A stretch of DNA of 64,000 nt, taken from Salicibibacter cibi. Its GTDB lineage: Bacteria; Bacillota; Bacilli; Bacillales; Marinococcaceae. Numbering within the stretch: position 1 is the first letter of the stretch; each line of letters begins with the position of its first letter. Below the pieces are notes generated by a model. That model saw only the letters and a list, made by a program, of their open reading frames with translations, had not been told where the DNA came from and did not search any database. The position numbers and the translations under genes are program-made. Of this stretch, positions 18,142 through 30,616 are shown piece by piece. The stretch spans positions 3,286,001 to 3,350,000 of the forward strand of contig NZ_CP054706.1 of the NCBI RefSeq assembly GCF_016495865.1, given 5' to 3'.

Positions 18142-19002
18142 TCACGGAACATTTGCTTCGTCCTCCTCATCGGAAGGCGTTTCCTCGATTTCGGCATCCG
18201 GGTCCTGCATCTCCACCCCTTCTTCATCTCCGCTCGGGGTTATGGCCGGAATCGGCATTCCGCCGCCTTCACCATAATAATCGGGCACATCTCCGGGCAC
18301 GAACACCATCCCTACCGGAACGAATGTGGTTGCCGTTTCTTGTTCCGTACCAAACGGGATCACGACACGGATATCCATTTCAATGGAAAGGCCGATACGC
18401 AACCATGTATTATTAATGCCAACATTTTCTATCCGTTCTTCCATGTCCACATGGGGATCACCGACGGCAGAAAAGCTGACCGGCACCTGTGGGCCAAGCT
18501 GTGCAAGCAAAGCGTTATTTGTCGCCATACCGAGCGGAATATTGTAAATCCCGCCGTCTTCCACACGACCAACCCCCGCGTCCTCAATCTCCGCTTCCAA
18601 TTCACTAGGGAGTTCCCCTTCCGTCATCCCCGATTCCACTTCTTGCAAATAGGAATGAATGAGATCGATCGCATCTTCAAGGACTTGATTATAGATAGAT
18701 GCATCAAAAGCCAAAGATGAAATATCGCCGTCTTCCGTCGTTTCCATCAACACAAGCTCATCCAGATGTTCCTGATCCGTCAAATCCCGTGATACTGCTT
18801 GATTGATCGCTTGCGTTGAGATCCTCTGCGTTTCGATAGTAGCAATCGTCATTAAAGCCGGTCGAACATGTTGGTCAATGAAATAGAGCCCTTGTGCCGT
18901 TAAAAAAATAAAAATCACAAATGAAATAAGCAAAACATAGCGAAAAGGGAGCGGACCGCCCCTGCGCTGTTTTTTTCCATTGCTCGGCAATTTTAAAGCC
19001 AT
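18142..19002 (-). CDS. yunB: Sporulation protein YunB
   Basis: A 286-residue protein with a single N-terminal membrane anchor (about residues 22-42) and an outer domain. YunB is a SigE-regulated sporulation protein in B. subtilis, related in its second half to SpoIIR/YunB lumenal proteins. Core motifs are IYNIPLGMATNNALLAQLGP and NVGINNTWLRIGLSIEMDIR. The acidic C-terminal tail (about residues 245-286, rich in E, D and P) goes beyond the usual family length of about 254. The upstream region at 19003-19073 is short. Conservation of synteny supports the call. Confidence 0.88.
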   Translation of the reverse strand: MALKLPSNGKKQRRGGPLPFRYVLLISFVIFIFLTAQGLYFIDQHVRPALMTIATIETQRISTQAINQAVSRDLTDQEHLDELVLMETTEDGDISSLAFDASIYNQVLEDAIDLIHSYLQEVESGMTEGELPSELEAEIEDAGVGRVEDGGIYNIPLGMATNNALLAQLGPQVPVSFSAVGDPHVDMEERIENVGINNTWLRIGLSIEMDIRVVIPFGTEQETATTFVPVGMVFVPGDVPDYYGEGGGMPIPAITPSGDEEGVEMQDPDAEIEETPSDEEDEANVP

Positions 19003-19073
19003 ACTTCCCCCTCCCCTGCTATATACATATGCAACAGAGGACGGGTTAACCTTATTTATTGTTTACGATTGTA

Positions 19074-19562
19074 TTAATTCCTGCGTTCAAAAATCTGAAA
19101 CCAATAGTCATACGGGTTTTTATCATTTTTTATCCCTTTTTCTTGCCATATAAGCTCCCAGTCATTTTGAGCAAACGCGGGGAAAAAACGATCCACCTCA
19201 AACGATTCATCAATATAAGTAACGTAAAGCCGATCCACAAACGGAAAAGCTTGTTCGTACACGCGACTCCCGCCGAGAATGACCCATTCTTCATCTGCCC
19301 GGTCATTTTCTGAAATAACCGTTTCAATCGCATGCACCGTTTCGATGCCTTCAACTTCGAAATCTTTTTGCGTCGTTAAAACGATGTTCCTACGCTTCGG
19401 CAATGGCCTCCCAATCGCTTCAAATGTAGCTCTTCCCATCACAATCGTCTTGCCGACTGTATTTTTTTTTAAAAAAGAAAGATCTGCCGGCAAATGCCAA
19501 GGCATTGCATTGTTTTTTCCAATTCCACGGTCCCGGTCGTGGGCAACCATCATGGATAACAT
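19074..19562 (-). CDS. dfrA: Dihydrofolate reductase
   Basis: A 162-residue dihydrofolate reductase that regenerates tetrahydrofolate with NADPH. Typical motifs are IGKNNAMPWHLPADLSF near the N-terminus, IVMGRATFEAIGRPLP and the NADPH-binding VILGGSRVY. It begins 13 bases after thyA with GGGGGAAG before the ATG, so the two genes form the classic thyA-dfrA pair. The ThyA reaction makes dihydrofolate, which this enzyme recycles. Confidence 0.95.
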   Translation of the reverse strand: MLSMMVAHDRDRGIGKNNAMPWHLPADLSFLKKNTVGKTIVMGRATFEAIGRPLPKRRNIVLTTQKDFEVEGIETVHAIETVISENDRADEEWVILGGSRVYEQAFPFVDRLYVTYIDESFEVDRFFPAFAQNDWELIWQEKGIKNDKNPYDYWFQIFERRN

Positions 19563-19575
19563 CGGACTTCCCCCT

Positions 19576-20532
19576 TTATACTGCGATTGGTGCGCGAATC
19601 GCCGAATGTGGCTCGTAATCTTTTAACGTAATGTCATCTGCCTCCAGGTCGAAAATCGATTGTGGCCGGCCGGAAACAGAAACAGTCGGCAATGTGCGCG
19701 GCTCGCGTGAAATTTGGGTTCGCGCTTGCTCGAGATGGTTTTGATAAAGGTGGGCATCTCCCAACGTATGGACGAATGTGCCGACGGCAAGCCCGCATTC
19801 TCGGGCGATTAACTGGGTGAGAAGCGCGTAACTCGCAATGTTGAATGGAACGCCTAAAAACATGTCTGCGCTCCGCTGATATAGCTGACAGGAAAGTTTC
19901 CCGTCTGCCACATAGAATTGAAATAATGTATGGCAAGGTGGAAGAGCCATCGTTGGAACGTCTTCGGGATTCCAGGCGGAAACGATCAGACGCCGGGAAT
20001 CAGGATTCTTTTTAATCATCTCGATCACATCTGCAAGTTGATCAATCATTTCTCCTCTCGACGTTTTCCAAGTGCGCCACTGACGGCCGTAGATATTGCC
20101 CAGATCGCCATGCTTTTCGGCAAAAGCATGTTCATTGAGGATGCGTTGTTTAAACGTGTTCATTTCTTTTTCATAGCGCCTACGAAATTCATCATCCTGC
20201 AAAGAACGGCGGCCGAAATCCGTCATATCCGGCCCTTGGTAATCATCACTTTCCACATAACGTTGGAACGCCCACTCATTCCAAATATTATTATTATGCT
20301 TTAGTAAGTATCGAATGTTGGTGTCCCCTTTTATAAACCACAACAGTTCACTTTTAATTAACGAAAAAGGAACGCGTTTTGTCGTGATCAACGGAAAGCC
20401 TTCGCTCAAGTCGAATCGCATTTGACGGCCAAAGGTCGAACGCGTGCCTGTGCCTGTCCGATCCATTTTGTGATCCCCGTTTTCAAGAATATCCGTGAGA
20501 AGATCGAGGTATTGCTGTTCACTTCGACTCAT
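19576..20532 (-). CDS. thyA: Thymidylate synthase (ThyA)
   Basis: Thymidylate synthase of 318 residues that methylates dUMP with methylenetetrahydrofolate. It is the long form seen in Lactobacillus casei and Staphylococcus, with an insertion of about 50 residues near positions 90-140 compared with the 264-residue E. coli enzyme. The active-site cysteine lies in [32 protein letters not shown] and [12 protein letters not shown] are present. The ATG at 20532 has AAGGAGG upstream. The pair thyA-dfrA sits between yunB and yunC, unlike in B. subtilis. Confidence 0.95.
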   Translation of the reverse strand: MSRSEQQYLDLLTDILENGDHKMDRTGTGTRSTFGRQMRFDLSEGFPLITTKRVPFSLIKSELLWFIKGDTNIRYLLKHNNNIWNEWAFQRYVESDDYQGPDMTDFGRRSLQDDEFRRRYEKEMNTFKQRILNEHAFAEKHGDLGNIYGRQWRTWKTSRGEMIDQLADVIEMIKKNPDSRRLIVSAWNPEDVPTMALPPCHTLFQFYVADGKLSCQLYQRSADMFLGVPFNIASYALLTQLIARECGLAVGTFVHTLGDAHLYQNHLEQARTQISREPRTLPTVSVSGRPQSIFDLEADDITLKDYEPHSAIRAPIAV

Positions 20533-20553
20533 CCTATTTTTCCTCCTTGAATG

Positions 20554-20582
20554 AATGCTCCCGTGCAAAGCACGGAAGCATT
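20554..20582. other. Stem-loop between yunC and thyA
   Basis: AATGCT(C)CCGTGC-AAA-GCACGG(A)AGCATT forms a 13-bp stem with one mismatch and no T run. It may be a processing site or weak terminator between yunC and thyA. Confidence 0.55.
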
Positions 20583-20585
20583 CGA

Positions 20586-20891
20586 TCATTCCTGCATCCT
20601 TAACAAAGCTTCACGACCACTCATCCCTGCGTGAATGCCCCGGGCTTCAGCTGCAATCGTCACCGATTCCAAAGGAGCCTCCAACAGTTGGTCCACCGTT
20701 CGCACACCAACCGCTCGGCCCGCAACAATTTCACGATCGGCCAATTTTTCATTCAACAACTGCACATCTAAAGCGCCGCACATAATGTAACCAACATCGT
20801 TGGTCACCGCCATGAAATTCGTTTTCGGCAGTTTCATCGTCACCACCTGAAAGCCTACACCATCAATATTCACCGGTTCCATACTCAACAT
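20586..20891 (-). CDS. yunC: YunC family protein (DUF1805)
   Basis: A 101-residue protein of the YunC/DUF1805 family, for which structures exist but no function is established. The core [24 protein letters not shown] is followed by [18 protein letters not shown] and a GMSGREAL tail. The start at 20891 lies downstream of AAAGGATGG. It is divergent from nothing nearby and heads toward thyA-dfrA; a stem-loop separates it from thyA. The order yunB...yunC-yunD is preserved apart from the inserted thyA-dfrA. Confidence 0.9.
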   Translation of the reverse strand: MLSMEPVNIDGVGFQVVTMKLPKTNFMAVTNDVGYIMCGALDVQLLNEKLADREIVAGRAVGVRTVDQLLEAPLESVTIAAEARGIHAGMSGREALLRMQE

Positions 20892-21036
20892 CGTTCAACA
20901 ACCATCCTTTCTGGATACTCCCTCCAGTGTATGTGCGAATGCCATCAAATGTAAGGATGATTTAACCAAACGTTTTAGCTCTTCACCAAAATTTATGGTT
21001 GATATAAGTGGATGATTATGGTAATTATACTAGCCT

Positions 21037-21092
21037 AGCGGAGGAAACCCACGGAGACTCCTGTGGGAAAGCGCGGCCCACGGAAAGCGTCG
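21037..21092. repeat. Bacillaceae GGAGACTCCTG-type intergenic repeat, partial
   Basis: The stretch GGAGACTCCTGTGGGAAAGC with nearby CGGAAAGCG matches the common Bacillaceae repeat that reads CTTTCCGC...GGAGTCTC in the other direction. A copy of that repeat forms the core of the long MITEs at 24792 and 55919. The 270 bases from 20892 to 21165 contain no gene. Confidence 0.6.
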
Positions 21093-21165
21093 TGTTTTTC
21101 CGTAGCGTTTATCATCAAATGCACCTATTTGTCAACTGTATGTTTTAGTGTTGAGACCCAACGTT

Positions 21166-22566
21166 TTAGACCGGATTTTCATTTTTCAAGCCCCAAGTAA
21201 TGAGATCTCGGATAAATTCCGGTGTGAAGTAACGTTTATCTTTAGCTGCGGCAATCGAAGGATATAATGTACCAAAGGTTAACATATCAGCCGTAGCCAC
21301 TTCATAATCTTCGTTTTCATCAATTTTCCTGTCTTTGAAATAAACCCCGTTCACTCGATAGAAGCCTGTCGTTGACTTTTCAACATCAACGTCCAACCCC
21401 GCAAACGCTAAACGGCCAAGTTTATGCCCACGAAAACCGTACCCTTTTAATGGGAGATGAATCATTTTTTCCGTAAACGATTGATGAATGGCTTCCGTAA
21501 GTTGATGCCCTTTGACATGGACGACACAAGGGTTGATCGGATGAGGGCAAAGTCGGTGCAGATCATGTTTTGTGACATTGCCTTCCCGTAACGATGCCAA
21601 CAGCAAGCCCGAATGGACCATAGCGATCTCCGTCCGACACCAACTTCTTAATTGCCGGGCGAGGAATGTGGAAAAAGCGGACGGTTCGGTCCATGATACG
21701 GCAAGCGGTTCTTCCCGGTTCGCAACCACTTCATTTAGGTTTCGATCCGCTTCCGTTTGCAATTCCTGCAATTTCTTTGTGATATGCCCTGCCTTTGGGG
21801 CATCCCTTCCCAAGGATACAAGCGTTCCGGAAGCCTCGGCCATTTCTTTTTTCCCGGTGTCATACGTGAGCTGTATTTTTCCTACATGCGTGCCTAACTT
21901 ACCGGCTTGTGCAATCAGCGTATCGTTAACCACAGGAGCGGGGTCTAAGCGATGGTGGGTATGCGATCCCAGAATAACATCAATATCACGGGAAGCAGCG
22001 ATTTGTTCATCACGAAATAACCCCAGGTGGGAAAGGAGTACGACGATATCCGCCTGTTCCCGGATCATCGGCAATTCTTCGTCCAAAATCATAAGCGGGT
22101 CTTGGATATCCCAGCCCATTGCATAATAAAAAGGGTAAAAGGAAGCTGTCAGCCCGATCATTCCGATGACAAGGCCATGCGTTTTCACCGTCATGGCCGG
22201 CTTGGCCCATGATGGCAGCTCCCCTTGTTCATTATATAAATTGCTCAGAAGGACATCAAAATTGGCAGGCAAGTACAGATGTTCCAATGTATTTTTCGCA
22301 AATGTAACCCCTTCGTTATTCCCTATCGTTGCATATTGAATGGGAGAGGCATTAATCACATCGATATTCCCTCTCCCCAACGTCGCTTCTGTTATTGGAT
22401 TCACTCGATCGGCATGATCGCCGATATCAAAAAACAAAGCATGTTCTCCACGCGATAGGTGATGCTGTTTTTGTTGTTCCAGATAATGCACGATTTTCGG
22501 CCATTGGTTCAGCTGGCTATGCAAATCGTTCGTATGATAAATGTACAGTTGTTTTTGTTCGACCAT
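21166..22566 (-). CDS. yunD: 5'-nucleotidase-family metallophosphatase YunD
   Basis: A 466-residue protein of the UshA/5'-nucleotidase family with an N-terminal calcineurin-like metallophosphatase domain. Metal motifs are YHTNDLHSQ, FDIGDHADR, TIGNNEG and ILGSHTHHRLD. The C-terminal 5'-nucleotidase domain covers about residues 300-460. Unlike UshA it has no signal peptide, so it is probably cytoplasmic, as for B. subtilis YunD. The substrate is unknown. A near-canonical start follows GTGATGG. It is the last conserved yun gene before the repeat-rich zone. Confidence 0.88.
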   Translation of the reverse strand: MVEQKQLYIYHTNDLHSQLNQWPKIVHYLEQQKQHHLSRGEHALFFDIGDHADRVNPITEATLGRGNIDVINASPIQYATIGNNEGVTFAKNTLEHLYLPANFDVLLSNLYNEQGELPSWAKPAMTVKTHGLVIGMIGLTASFYPFYYAMGWDIQDPLMILDEELPMIREQADIVVLLSHLGLFRDEQIAASRDIDVILGSHTHHRLDPAPVVNDTLIAQAGKLGTHVGKIQLTYDTGKKEMAEASGTLVSLGRDAPKAGHITKKLQELQTEADRNLNEVVANREEPLAVSWTEPSAFSTFLARQLRSWCRTEIAMVHSGLLLASLREGNVTKHDLHRLCPHPINPCVVHVKGHQLTEAIHQSFTEKMIHLPLKGYGFRGHKLGRLAFAGLDVDVEKSTTGFYRVNGVYFKDRKIDENEDYEVATADMLTFGTLYPSIAAAKDKRYFTPEFIRDLITWGLKNENPV

Positions 22567-22950
22567 GAATTGCCATCACCGTCCCTTGCAGGCACACGAT
22601 TAACCTTCCATTCACACAGACTCGGCCGGCGCGGCGCTAAAACTTAAAATAGATATCTGCAAGCTTGAAAAATGAATGCGCATTGCCTGCCGCCGGAATT
22701 AATGTTGAAGATGATAACGCAGAAACTCCTGTACATCGTGATCAAAATTGTTCGTCGCCAGTTTGACAGCGTTCATCTTCCCTTTGTCAACGGGAGAATT
22801 CTAGCGTCTCTTGAAACTCTACAGTGATTTTATCACGGAAAGGCAAATAAGGCTAAATAAAATAACCGGAAAGCAACGGGATTATGTTTCATCACATTGG
22901 TGCGGGGTAGGCCATAGCCTCTTCTTGAATGGATCGGCTTATGCAATTTC
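22567..22950. other. Intergenic, one possible 25-residue microORF
   Basis: The only translation-like signal is on the minus strand. AAAGGGA precedes an ATG at 22776, and an open frame of 25 codons to 22699 begins MNAVKLATNNFD and ends RYHLQH. It may be the tail of a lost gene. Otherwise nothing is seen. Confidence 0.3.
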
Positions 22951-22990
22951 TTTGAAAACTTGGCTTTTCGCTAAGCTTTTATGGCGAAAG
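22951..22990 (+). repeat. Hairpin element, partial copy C
   Basis: Only the stem 1 half is present: GGCTTTTCGCTA...TGGCGAAAG. It directly precedes a terminator. Confidence 0.7.
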
Positions 22991-22993
22991 ACA

Positions 22994-23033
22994 TCGAAAA
23001 GACCTCTCACTATCATTGGCGAGAGGTCTTTCA
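22994..23033. terminator. Terminator of the HNH-repeat gene
   Basis: AAAGACCTCTC pairs with GAGAGGTCTTT around ACTATCATTGGC, downstream of the minus-strand gene at 23046. Confidence 0.8.
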
Positions 23034-23045
23034 AACGTGATGAGA

Positions 23046-23288
23046 TTATGACGATCGCCCTAACCTTTTATCCGCTGAAGCCAACCTTAATTTTTGCATT
23101 GCTCGCTCAAAACTCCCGCATTTACCCTCTATTTCAGAAATAGCAGGGAGTACAGAAGCGATGATTTCACATTCCTGAACCATGTTCCTAAAATGATCGT
23201 AAGTACCCTGATCGATTGTCGTTTCACCAAGTTCTTCGCATACCAATTGAATGGCATGCATACAATCTTTTCTTGAAAAATCATTCAT
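23046..23288 (-). CDS. Small protein with a homing-endonuclease-associated (HNH_repeat-like) domain
   Basis: An 80-residue protein. Its pattern (SRKDCMHAIQLVCEELGET, then a helical middle, then CGSFERAMQKLRLA) resembles the HNH_repeat/homing-endonuclease-associated helical repeat that binds DNA in some HNH enzymes. No nuclease motif is present. The ATG at 23288 follows GGGGG by seven bases; an upstream start at 23330 would add residues with no binding site. It may be a relic of a larger mobile endonuclease or a standalone small DNA-binding protein. Surrounding sequence is repeat-rich and AT-rich. Confidence 0.45.
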   Translation of the reverse strand: MNDFSRKDCMHAIQLVCEELGETTIDQGTYDHFRNMVQECEIIASVLPAISEIEGKCGSFERAMQKLRLASADKRLGRSS

Positions 23289-23330
23289 GAACCATCCCCC
23301 GCAAATAACTTGTCCTTCCCGCTCTGTCAT

Positions 23331-24011
23331 CTTTTTATAAGCAATTATCGTTTAGCTGCTAAACAATCGGGTTCATCTATCTTCTTCCAAAAATATACTT
23401 TCCCGTTTATTTGCAAAACAAAACACATCATTGACGAGTGAATAACAAATCATTAGCTGTTTGACCGCCACACGGCTGCTCCGGTGATACCAGCGAAAGA
23501 CATTTCGCACATAAATAGCAAGAGGACTTTTCATCTGTTATTTAACCGATCGAACCTTCCATCTCTAAGCGGGGGAATCAATGGTTCAAAATATCTCGCA
23601 CGTCGGATCAATATTAATATTAATGTTAATGTTAAATTCAGACTTATCCGTAAATTTTTCCACTTGGTTAAGTTAAAGCTTTGCTCAATTAAGTTATAAG
23701 TTTCTTCTTCTTAATCGGTACGATCTAAAACAAACGAAATTTAGTGTCCCTTGTCCATATAATACCCAGGCAAAATATTTCGTCTGTTTCTTAAACCCCG
23801 ATTAATTCAGGAGGACATTTTAGATTCAGAATATCTATTTCTTCCAATCTAATCCTAATTTTTCAGGGGGGTACTTTCATTACAAGACCACACCAGTTTC
23901 GATTGAATGCATGTCTCAAAGCATAGGTTGGAAATTTGAACGGGTAATCAGGCGATGTAGCATAGTTTTCTTTGACGTACTTGAAAATATTTTCTTTAGG
24001 TACATGAAAAA
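23331..24011. other. AT-rich intergenic zone with relics
   Basis: About 680 bases without a supported gene. It contains the sufB 3'-end relic (23518-23565) and a short run of AATATT/TTAATG hexamers near 23609-23636. The rest shows no translation signal. Confidence 0.55.
23518..23565 (-). pseudogene. Relic of the sufB 3' end with its terminator arm
   Basis: 48 bases closely match 25111-25159, which hold the right terminator arm, the stop codon and the last codons of sufB. Both contain TTAACCGATCGAACCTTCC followed by ATCTC. There are a few substitutions and one indel. The match stops abruptly at 23566. Confidence 0.75.
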
Positions 24012-24458
24012 TTATACAGATTCACGTCTTAATGTTCGTATTGCTACTTCATGGTCGCCTAAAACCTCATGGATGGATTTTTGTTCCGTTAAAAGGTGGT
24101 CAACCTTTTGATCTGTTCCTCTCAACAAGTTGCTCATATCCAGAATGGATTTCTTCATATAAGGATATTCTTCTTTTATTTCGCTCACATCCTTTTTAAT
24201 CCCATTCACTTCCGTTTCAAGACTCTCAATTTTTGTTTCAACCCCTGCTACCCTTGTTTCAACCTTATCTACCTTTGCTTCAACCCCTGCTACCCTCGTT
24301 TCAATTTTGTCTACCTTCGCTTCAACCCCTCCTATCCTTGTTTCTACCCTGTCTACCTTTGTTTCAATGCCTGTTACCCTGCTTTCCATGCCCGACATTC
24401 TTTTCTCCGTATCGGTCACTTTTTCCAATATCATTTCCAACATTTTTCGATCCTCCAT
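24012..24458 (-). CDS. Coiled-coil protein with 14-residue repeats
   Basis: A 148-residue soluble protein dominated by heptads. From about residue 22 to 85 it repeats a 14-residue unit of the type VETRVAGVEAKVDK, encoded by 42-bp DNA repeats (about 24238-24400 on the plus strand, pyrimidine-rich). The C-terminal 55 residues (MKKSILDMSNLLRGTDQKVD onward) are also helical and end near TLRRESV. It has no membrane segment. The ATG at 24458 has GGGAGGAG upstream. Similar small coiled-coil proteins are common in Bacillaceae, but no function is recognised. Confidence 0.65.
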   Translation of the reverse strand: MEDRKMLEMILEKVTDTEKRMSGMESRVTGIETKVDRVETRIGGVEAKVDKIETRVAGVEAKVDKVETRVAGVETKIESLETEVNGIKKDVSEIKEEYPYMKKSILDMSNLLRGTDQKVDHLLTEQKSIHEVLGDHEVAIRTLRRESV

Positions 24459-24762
24459 CATTGCTCCTCCCTTATCCCTTCTATTTTTCACACATACAAG
24501 TTCTTGTTTTCATTATATACTATATTCTCTTAGCAATGAACAATGTTCCTGCATCTTATTCATATATTTTATTTAGTTCCCTCACCAAACCGCTCCCTAT
24601 AACTCATAACCATCATCATTTCGTTCAACCGTTCACCTATTAATGATACGGGTTTTTGGCCGAACGCATCGCTTCATTTATAATAGCAGTCTCTAATCTT
24701 TTTCAGACAAGGGTTTTCACCTTTTTGTTTTCCCGCGCAAGTATTTGACGTTTTTAAAATAC

Positions 24763-24791
24763 AGGCGAAAAGCCTTCGCCCAACTTATGTA
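24763..24791 (+). repeat. Hairpin element, partial copy D
   Basis: The GGCGAAAAGCCTTCGCCC...ACTTATGTA segment of the element is present and ends exactly at the MITE. Copy F at 36630-36659 is identical over this part. Confidence 0.65.
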
Positions 24792-25078
24792 GGGATTGTC
24801 GAACAACATGCAGCTATCAGCTGAAGCCGGGATGCCGCTTCCATGGCTTCGCTTTCCGCGGACGAACGGTCAAGCCTCCTCGCGCAAAACCGGCGCTGCG
24901 GGGTCTTGGACGCGTCCGTTTTTCCGCTGGAGTCTCGCCATTGCAGCACCGTCCCTCCTTACATTGCCAGAAGTGCAAGGGTTTTTTTGCTTATAGGATG
25001 GATTTCCTTGCATCCAGCTTTGACAACATCAACGGAAAATGCTTATGTACCAGTCTTTTTCCGTTATTCAGCAGTCCC
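24792..25078. mobile_element. MITE, 287-bp long copy
   Basis: The ends GGGATTGTCGAACAAC and GTTATTCAGCAGTCCC are imperfect inverted repeats. The centre holds a GC-rich Bacillaceae repeat (CTTTCCGCGGACGAACGGTC region). Flanks are TATGTA on the left and TAGTTA on the right, so the target duplication is not exact. There is no coding capacity for a transposase. Confidence 0.8.
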
Positions 25079-25089
25079 TAGTTACCAAT

Positions 25090-25126
25090 AAAAAACCTCT
25101 CGCCAATGACAGCGAGAGGTTTTTTA
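25090..25126 (-). terminator. Terminator of the SUF operon
   Basis: AACCTCTCGC pairs with GCGAGAGGTT around CAATGACA, with A5 and T6 flanks, eight bases after the sufB stop. Confidence 0.9.
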
Positions 25127-25135
25127 TCTGTTTCC

Positions 25136-26533
25136 TTAACCGATCGAACCTTCCATCTCAAACCTAATCAAACGGTTCATTTCGACGGCATATTCCATCG
25201 GCAGCTCTTTTGTGAACGGTTCAATGAAGCCCATGACGATCATTTCTGTCGCTTCTTCCTCGTTCAAGCCACGGCTCATCAAATAGAAGAGTTGTTCTTC
25301 GGATACTTTTGATACCGTTGCTTCGTGTTCGAGTGCGATATCATCGCTCATGATCTCATTGTACGGAATCGTGTCTGACGTAGAATCTTTATCCATAATC
25401 AACGTGTCGCATTCAATCTTGGATTTCGATCCTTGCGCTTTACGTCCGAAGTGGGAAAGTCCGCGATACGAAACTTTTCCGCCATGCTTGGAAATCGATT
25501 TGGAAACAAGCGTTGACGAACAATTTGGTGCCAAATGGTACGCCTTAGCGCCTGCATCTTGGTGTTGATTTTTCCCAGCAATAGCAATGGAAAGAACATT
25601 GCCACGCGCCCCTTCGCCTTTCATGAGGATCGAAGGATATTTCATCGTTAGCTTAGAACCAAGGTTTCCATCAACCCATTCCATCGTCGCGTTTTCATCA
25701 GCGGTGGCACGTTTCGTTACAAGGTTGTAAATGTTTGGTGCCCAATTCTGGATCGTTGTATAGCGGCAATAAGCATCTTTTTTCACGATGATCTCAACTA
25801 CTGCACTATGAAGGGAATCCGTTGAAAAAATAGGCGCAGTGCAACCTTCAACGTAATGCACGGAGCTTCCCTCATCGGCAATAATCAGCGTACGCTCAAA
25901 TTGTCCCATATTTTCGGAGTTGATACGGAAATACGCCTGAAGCGGCGAATCGGCTTTTACACCTTTTGGCATGTAGATAAACGAACCGCCGGACCATACC
26001 GCTGCATTTAAGGCTGAAAATTTGTTATCACTTGGCGGTATGACCGTTCCGAAGTGTTTGCGGAAAAGATCTTCGTTTTCTTTTAACGCCGTGTCTGTAT
26101 CTTTAAAAATGATCCCTTGTTCTTCAAGGTCTTCCTGCATGTTATGGTAAACAACTTCGGATTCATATTGAGCGGAAACACCGGCCAAATATTTTTGTTC
26201 TGCTTCCGGAATGCCCAATTTGTCGAACGTGTTTTTTATCTCTTCCGGAACTTCATCCCAAGATTTTTCCGTGCGTTCCGACGGCTTCACGTAATACGTA
26301 ATGTCATCGAAGTTCAGTTCTGACAGGTCACCGCCCCATTGAGGCATCGGCTTTTTATAAAATTGCTCCAATGCTTTCAACCGGTATTCAAGCATCCATT
26401 CCGGCTCTTCTTTCATCTTGGAGATATCCCTTACAATATCTTCAGTCAGGCCACGTTCTGAACGGTATACAGAAACATCCTTATCATGAAAACCGTATTG
26501 GTATTCTTCTAGTTCAGGCATTTTCTTTGCCAT
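25136..26533 (-). CDS. sufB: Fe-S cluster assembly protein SufB
   Basis: SufB, 465 residues, is the scaffold subunit of the SufBCD complex on which new Fe-S clusters form in the cytoplasm. The beta-helix core contains [13 protein letters not shown] with the cysteine that accepts sulfur, and [19 protein letters not shown]. The C-terminal [20 protein letters not shown] is shared with SufD. It is the last gene of sufC-D-S-U-B, 50 bases after sufU, and is followed by a strong terminator. A 48-bp copy of its 3' end lies 1.6 kb downstream. Confidence 0.96.
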   Translation of the reverse strand: MAKKMPELEEYQYGFHDKDVSVYRSERGLTEDIVRDISKMKEEPEWMLEYRLKALEQFYKKPMPQWGGDLSELNFDDITYYVKPSERTEKSWDEVPEEIKNTFDKLGIPEAEQKYLAGVSAQYESEVVYHNMQEDLEEQGIIFKDTDTALKENEDLFRKHFGTVIPPSDNKFSALNAAVWSGGSFIYMPKGVKADSPLQAYFRINSENMGQFERTLIIADEGSSVHYVEGCTAPIFSTDSLHSAVVEIIVKKDAYCRYTTIQNWAPNIYNLVTKRATADENATMEWVDGNLGSKLTMKYPSILMKGEGARGNVLSIAIAGKNQHQDAGAKAYHLAPNCSSTLVSKSISKHGGKVSYRGLSHFGRKAQGSKSKIECDTLIMDKDSTSDTIPYNEIMSDDIALEHEATVSKVSEEQLFYLMSRGLNEEEATEMIVMGFIEPFTKELPMEYAVEMNRLIRFEMEGSIG

Positions 26534-26583
26534 GTGAATGACCTCCTTTTAGTAGTGCAGGATGAAACATCCTTTACCCCAAA

Positions 26584-29550
<2,967 letters not shown>

Positions 29551-29569
29551 CGTTTGTCACCTCCTACCT

Positions 29570-30361
29570 TTACGCTTCTTGACTGTGCCCTACACGCTCA
29601 TCTTCAATGCCGAGTTCTTCCTTGATCCAGTCGTAGCCTTCATTTTCAAGACGTTGGGCAAGCGTTGCATCCCCAGACTTAACAATGCGCCCTTGCATGA
29701 TAACGTGTACGTAATCTGGTTCGATGTAGTTAAGCAAACGCTGATAGTGGGTAATAATTAAGCAACCGAAGTTATCCGAACGCATGCTGTTTACGCCTTT
29801 CGAAACAACTTTCAAAGCGTCAATGTCAAGGCCGGAGTCCACTTCGTCCAAAATCGCAATTTTCGGCTCCAACATAAGAAGCTGTAAAATTTCATTCCGC
29901 TTTTTCTCCCCGCCGGAGAAGCCTTCGTTTAAATAACGGGTAGAGAAGGATTCATCCATATCGAGCGTTTGCATTTGTTTATCCATCTTTTTAATAAACT
30001 TCATCAATGGAATTTGATCGCCTTCTTCGCGATTCGCGTTAATCGATGTACGCAGGAAATCAGATGTTGTAACACCTGTCACTTCACTTGGATATTGCAT
30101 GGCAAGGAACATGCCGGCCCGCGCACGCTCGTCCACTTCCATTTCAAGGACGTCTTCGCCATCGAGTTCGACACTTCCCTGTGTAATTTCATAACTTGGA
30201 TGGCCCATGATAGCCGAAGCAAGGGTTGATTTCCCCGTGCCGTTCGGACCCATAATGGCATGAATTTCACCGCCATTTATTTCTAAATCGAAACCTTTAA
30301 TGATTTCAGTTCCTTCAATTTCAACGTGTAGATCTTTAATTTTCAACGTTGATCCAGCCAT
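29570..30361 (-). CDS. sufC: Fe-S assembly ATPase SufC
   Basis: SufC, 263 residues, is the ABC-type ATPase of the SufBCD complex. Walker A is GPNGTGKST, the signature is FSGGEKKR, and Walker B is IAILDEVDSGLDID. The start at 30361 (MAGSTLKIKDLHVEIEG) has GGAGG upstream; an earlier frame opening at 30415 lies in leader sequence. It is the first gene of the operon. The leader holds a CAACG-AATTC-CGTTG dyad just before the binding site. Confidence 0.96.
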   Translation of the reverse strand: MAGSTLKIKDLHVEIEGTEIIKGFDLEINGGEIHAIMGPNGTGKSTLASAIMGHPSYEITQGSVELDGEDVLEMEVDERARAGMFLAMQYPSEVTGVTTSDFLRTSINANREEGDQIPLMKFIKKMDKQMQTLDMDESFSTRYLNEGFSGGEKKRNEILQLLMLEPKIAILDEVDSGLDIDALKVVSKGVNSMRSDNFGCLIITHYQRLLNYIEPDYVHVIMQGRIVKSGDATLAQRLENEGYDWIKEELGIEDERVGHSQEA

Positions 30362-30616
30362 TCTAAAACCTCCGTTTATCGTACTGCAACGAATTCCGTT
30401 GCGAATGTTTCTCAATCTATCATCATTATTAGTTTATAACAAATTCAATCTTCGTTCAAGGGATTTCGCCTATATCTTCAACAGATCACATCTCCTTTCT
30501 TTACAGCCAATGTTTTAAAATAAAACAGCCCCTAACATATTATTAGACTGCCGTTCCCCTAGTATGAAGGTTTTTAAGTTACGTTTCAAACAATAACCGC
30601 TGTAATGGCAAAAAAT
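30362..30616. other. Leader and promoter region of the SUF operon
   Basis: AT-rich intergenic sequence with no gene. A possible minus-strand promoter is TTGAAC with TATAAA 15 bases downstream, a short spacing. No Fur box was recognised. Confidence 0.45.

Noticed and set aside
24238..24400. CRISPR or minisatellite
   Set aside because: The 42-bp period is explained by 14-residue coiled-coil repeats in a gene with a good start and binding site.
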